A stretch of DNA of 64,000 nucleotides from Micromonospora sp. WMMD882 (GTDB lineage: Bacteria > Actinomycetota > Actinomycetes > Mycobacteriales > Micromonosporaceae), in assembly GCF_027497255.1 (NCBI RefSeq), contig NZ_CP114903.1, forward strand, positions 2,666,001-2,730,000, read 5' to 3'. The translations under genes and the position numbers were made by a program. Within the stretch, counting starts at the first letter, position 1, and every line of letters starts with the position of its first letter. Below, piece by piece: positions 62,652 to 64,000 of the stretch. The notes beneath the pieces are model-generated. The model ran no database searches and was not told where the DNA came from. It saw nothing but the letters and a program-made list of their open reading frames with translations.

Positions 62652-63206
62652 TCAGCGCCGGGCCGCGTCGACCGGCTCGCCGGCGGTCCGGATCTGGGCG
62701 GTGAGCAGGCGCAACGCCTCCTCGACGGCGGTCGCCCGGATGTGGTCCCGACCACCGTCGAGACGCAGTTCCCGCACGATCGTCCCGTTCGGTCCGGCAA
62801 CCGCGACGAACACCAGGCCCACCGGTTTGCCGCCCTGCGGCTCCGGCCCGGCCACGCCGGTGGTCGCCAGCCCCCAGTCGGCCCCGCACCGCTGCCGCCC
62901 GCCCTCGGCGAGGGCCACCGCCACGTCCGGGTCGACCGGCCCGCGGGCGGCGAGCAGATCCGCCGGGACGCCGGCCAGCGTCGCCTTCAACTCGGTCGCG
63001 TACGCCACCACGCCGCCCCGGTAGACGCCGCTCACGCCGGCGATCTCCACGATCGAGGCGGCCAGCGAGCCACCCGTCAACGATTCGACGGTGGCGAGCG
63101 TCTCGCCCCGCTCGGAGAGCCGGTGCACCACCCCGGCGGCCGGATTGGTGACCGGCCGGTCGTCGGCGTCGTCCGGCGCCGTCACGTCGTCACGTCCCAC
63201 TGCCAT
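62652..63206 (-). CDS. cinA: CinA-family nicotinamide-nucleotide amidohydrolase
   Basis: 184 residues; the C-terminal CinA/PncC domain alone, without the MoCF domain. SLTGGSLAASIVEIAGVSGVYRGGVVAYATELKATLAGV and GVAGPEPQGGKPVGLVFVAVA are family motifs; deamidates NMN to NaMN by family. ATG 63206 with AAAGG upstream. Lies between pgsA and clgR, as in other actinobacteria. Confidence 0.9.
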   Translation of the reverse strand: MAVGRDDVTAPDDADDRPVTNPAAGVVHRLSERGETLATVESLTGGSLAASIVEIAGVSGVYRGGVVAYATELKATLAGVPADLLAARGPVDPDVAVALAEGGRQRCGADWGLATTGVAGPEPQGGKPVGLVFVAVAGPNGTIVRELRLDGGRDHIRATAVEEALRLLTAQIRTAGEPVDAARR

Positions 63207-63337
63207 GTCCGCCTTTCTTCCCCCACCCGGTCGCGTCAACCATCCTGCACCGGGCCCGGTCGCGGGCGGACTGCCCGGCCGGGACCGGCGACGGAGCGCC
63301 CGCCCGGGGGCCGGCGACGGCCCGCCCGCGGGCGGGG

Positions 63338-64000
63338 TCAGCGGGGGGCGCGCAGGCGCAGGGCACGGACCACGTAGTCGAAGCCGGTCAGCACCGTCAC
63401 GACCACCGCCGCGGCCATGATCCACGGACCGATCCCGGCCCAGCCGGCCGGCATCGGCCAGAGATACCAGACGATGGCGAGGATCTGCAGCGCGGTCTTG
63501 GCCTTGCCGCCCCGGCTGGCCGCGATCACCCCGTGCCGGATCACCCAGAACCGGATCAGGGTCACCCCGGCCTCCCGGACGAGGATCACCGCGGTCACCC
63601 ACCAGGGCAGCCGGTCGTACCAGGACAGCAGCAACAGGGCGGCCCCGGTGAGGGCCTTGTCGGCGATCGGGTCGGCGACCTTGCCGACCGAGGTGACCAG
63701 CGCGTACCGGCGGGCGATCCAGCCGTCCGCGAAGTCGGTGAGCGAGGCGAGCGCGAAGACCAGGCAGGCCGCCACCCGCCACCCGGCGTGGGTCATCGTC
63801 GAGACGACCACCAGCACCGTGAAGACCGGCACCAGCACCAGCCGCAACGCGGTGAGCGCGTTGGCCGCGTTCACCACCGGGACCGGCGCCACCACCGTCG
63901 GCGGCGTCGGGTCGACCGCCCCGGTCACCGGGTCGACCCGTCTCGACGTGCCCGGTACCGCGCCACCTGGCTCCCCCGCTCGGTCAGGGCCCGCCGTCAC
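63338..64000 (-). CDS. pgsA: CDP-diacylglycerol-glycerol-3-phosphate 3-phosphatidyltransferase
   Basis: 220 residues from a GTG exactly at the window edge, so the true start may lie beyond. Membrane enzyme making phosphatidylglycerol phosphate. The CDP-alcohol phosphotransferase motif is complete: DFADGWIARRYALVTSVGK plus ADPIADK (D-G-x2-A-R-x8-G-x3-D-x3-D). About five membrane helices. The first ~40 residues are a low-complexity Pro/Thr/Val leader, in favour of an edge-near start. Confidence 0.9.
   Translation of the reverse strand: MTAGPDRAGEPGGAVPGTSRRVDPVTGAVDPTPPTVVAPVPVVNAANALTALRLVLVPVFTVLVVVSTMTHAGWRVAACLVFALASLTDFADGWIARRYALVTSVGKVADPIADKALTGAALLLLSWYDRLPWWVTAVILVREAGVTLIRFWVIRHGVIAASRGGKAKTALQILAIVWYLWPMPAGWAGIGPWIMAAAVVVTVLTGFDYVVRALRLRAPR

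Overview
The window is very GC-rich chromosomal DNA from a sporulating actinomycete, most likely a Micromonosporaceae member (Micromonospora-like). The evidence is the codon use with many GTG/TTG starts, actinobacterial-type SOS boxes, a class II ribonucleotide reductase with its own NrdR, a ClgR-PspA-PspM stress operon, and the gene order nrdR/lexA ... hflX-dapF-miaA ... miaB ... gluABCD ... recX-recA ... clgR-cinA-pgsA. From memory, this backbone matches the Mycobacterium tuberculosis stretch from nrdR (Rv2718c) to pgsA3 (Rv2746c) and the recA region of Streptomyces. I see no tRNA, rRNA, CRISPR array, insertion sequence, prophage or plasmid gene. The only mobile elements are four inteins.

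Layout. 1-10.1 kb: nrdR-nrdJ (B12-dependent RNR carrying three inteins, under a tandem NrdR-box operator), divergent lexA with an SOS box, and a membrane-anchored beta-propeller with a Gly/Arg/Tyr-rich tail. 10.1-16.3 kb: hflX, malic enzyme, and a dapF-miaA-LigB-like run. 16.5-19.2 kb: a DUF349 protein and a secreted pectate lyase with a clear promoter and LacI-type operator. 19.3-23 kb: miaB, DUF2277, a hypothetical gene and selD. 23.1-26.6 kb: gluABCD-like amino-acid ABC transporter. 26.6-34.4 kb: rny, recX, recA (with intein), DUF3046, an MFS exporter and a UdgX-type uracil-DNA protein. 34.4-37.3 kb: a MocR regulator divergent from a flavin-binding PNPOx-like gene, then a LeuE exporter. 37.4-40.8 kb: spo0M with two CorC/HlyC-type CBS membrane proteins. 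41.2-48 kb: a small secreted protein and a six-gene Mrp Na+/H+ antiporter operon (mrpAB fused, C-G). 48.1-56.4 kb: the giant helicase Lhr, a lipoprotein, an SAM hydroxide adenosyltransferase, a CPCC protein and a Nei-type glycosylase. 56.5-60.1 kb: a 1169-residue CotA-like multicopper-oxidase relative that has lost half its copper ligands and carries three fibronectin III domains. 60.1-64 kb: pspM, pspA, clgR, cinA and pgsA (pgsA reaches the window edge).

How it fits together. The dominant theme is DNA precursor supply and DNA repair (nrdRJ, lexA, recA, recX, udgX, lhr, nei) beside envelope homeostasis (psp genes, pgsA, Mrp, spo0M). Both the only RNR seen here and RecA must undergo protein splicing to work. 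In NrdJ the inteins sit immediately before or inside catalytic motifs, so DNA synthesis and the SOS response both depend on correct splicing.

The most unusual items are the triple-intein nrdJ (one intein lacking the penultimate His), the RecA intein at the M. leprae-type site, the degenerate multicopper oxidase, an 82-bp palindromic element upstream of nei, and a recurring pattern of short tandem duplications at gene 3' ends.
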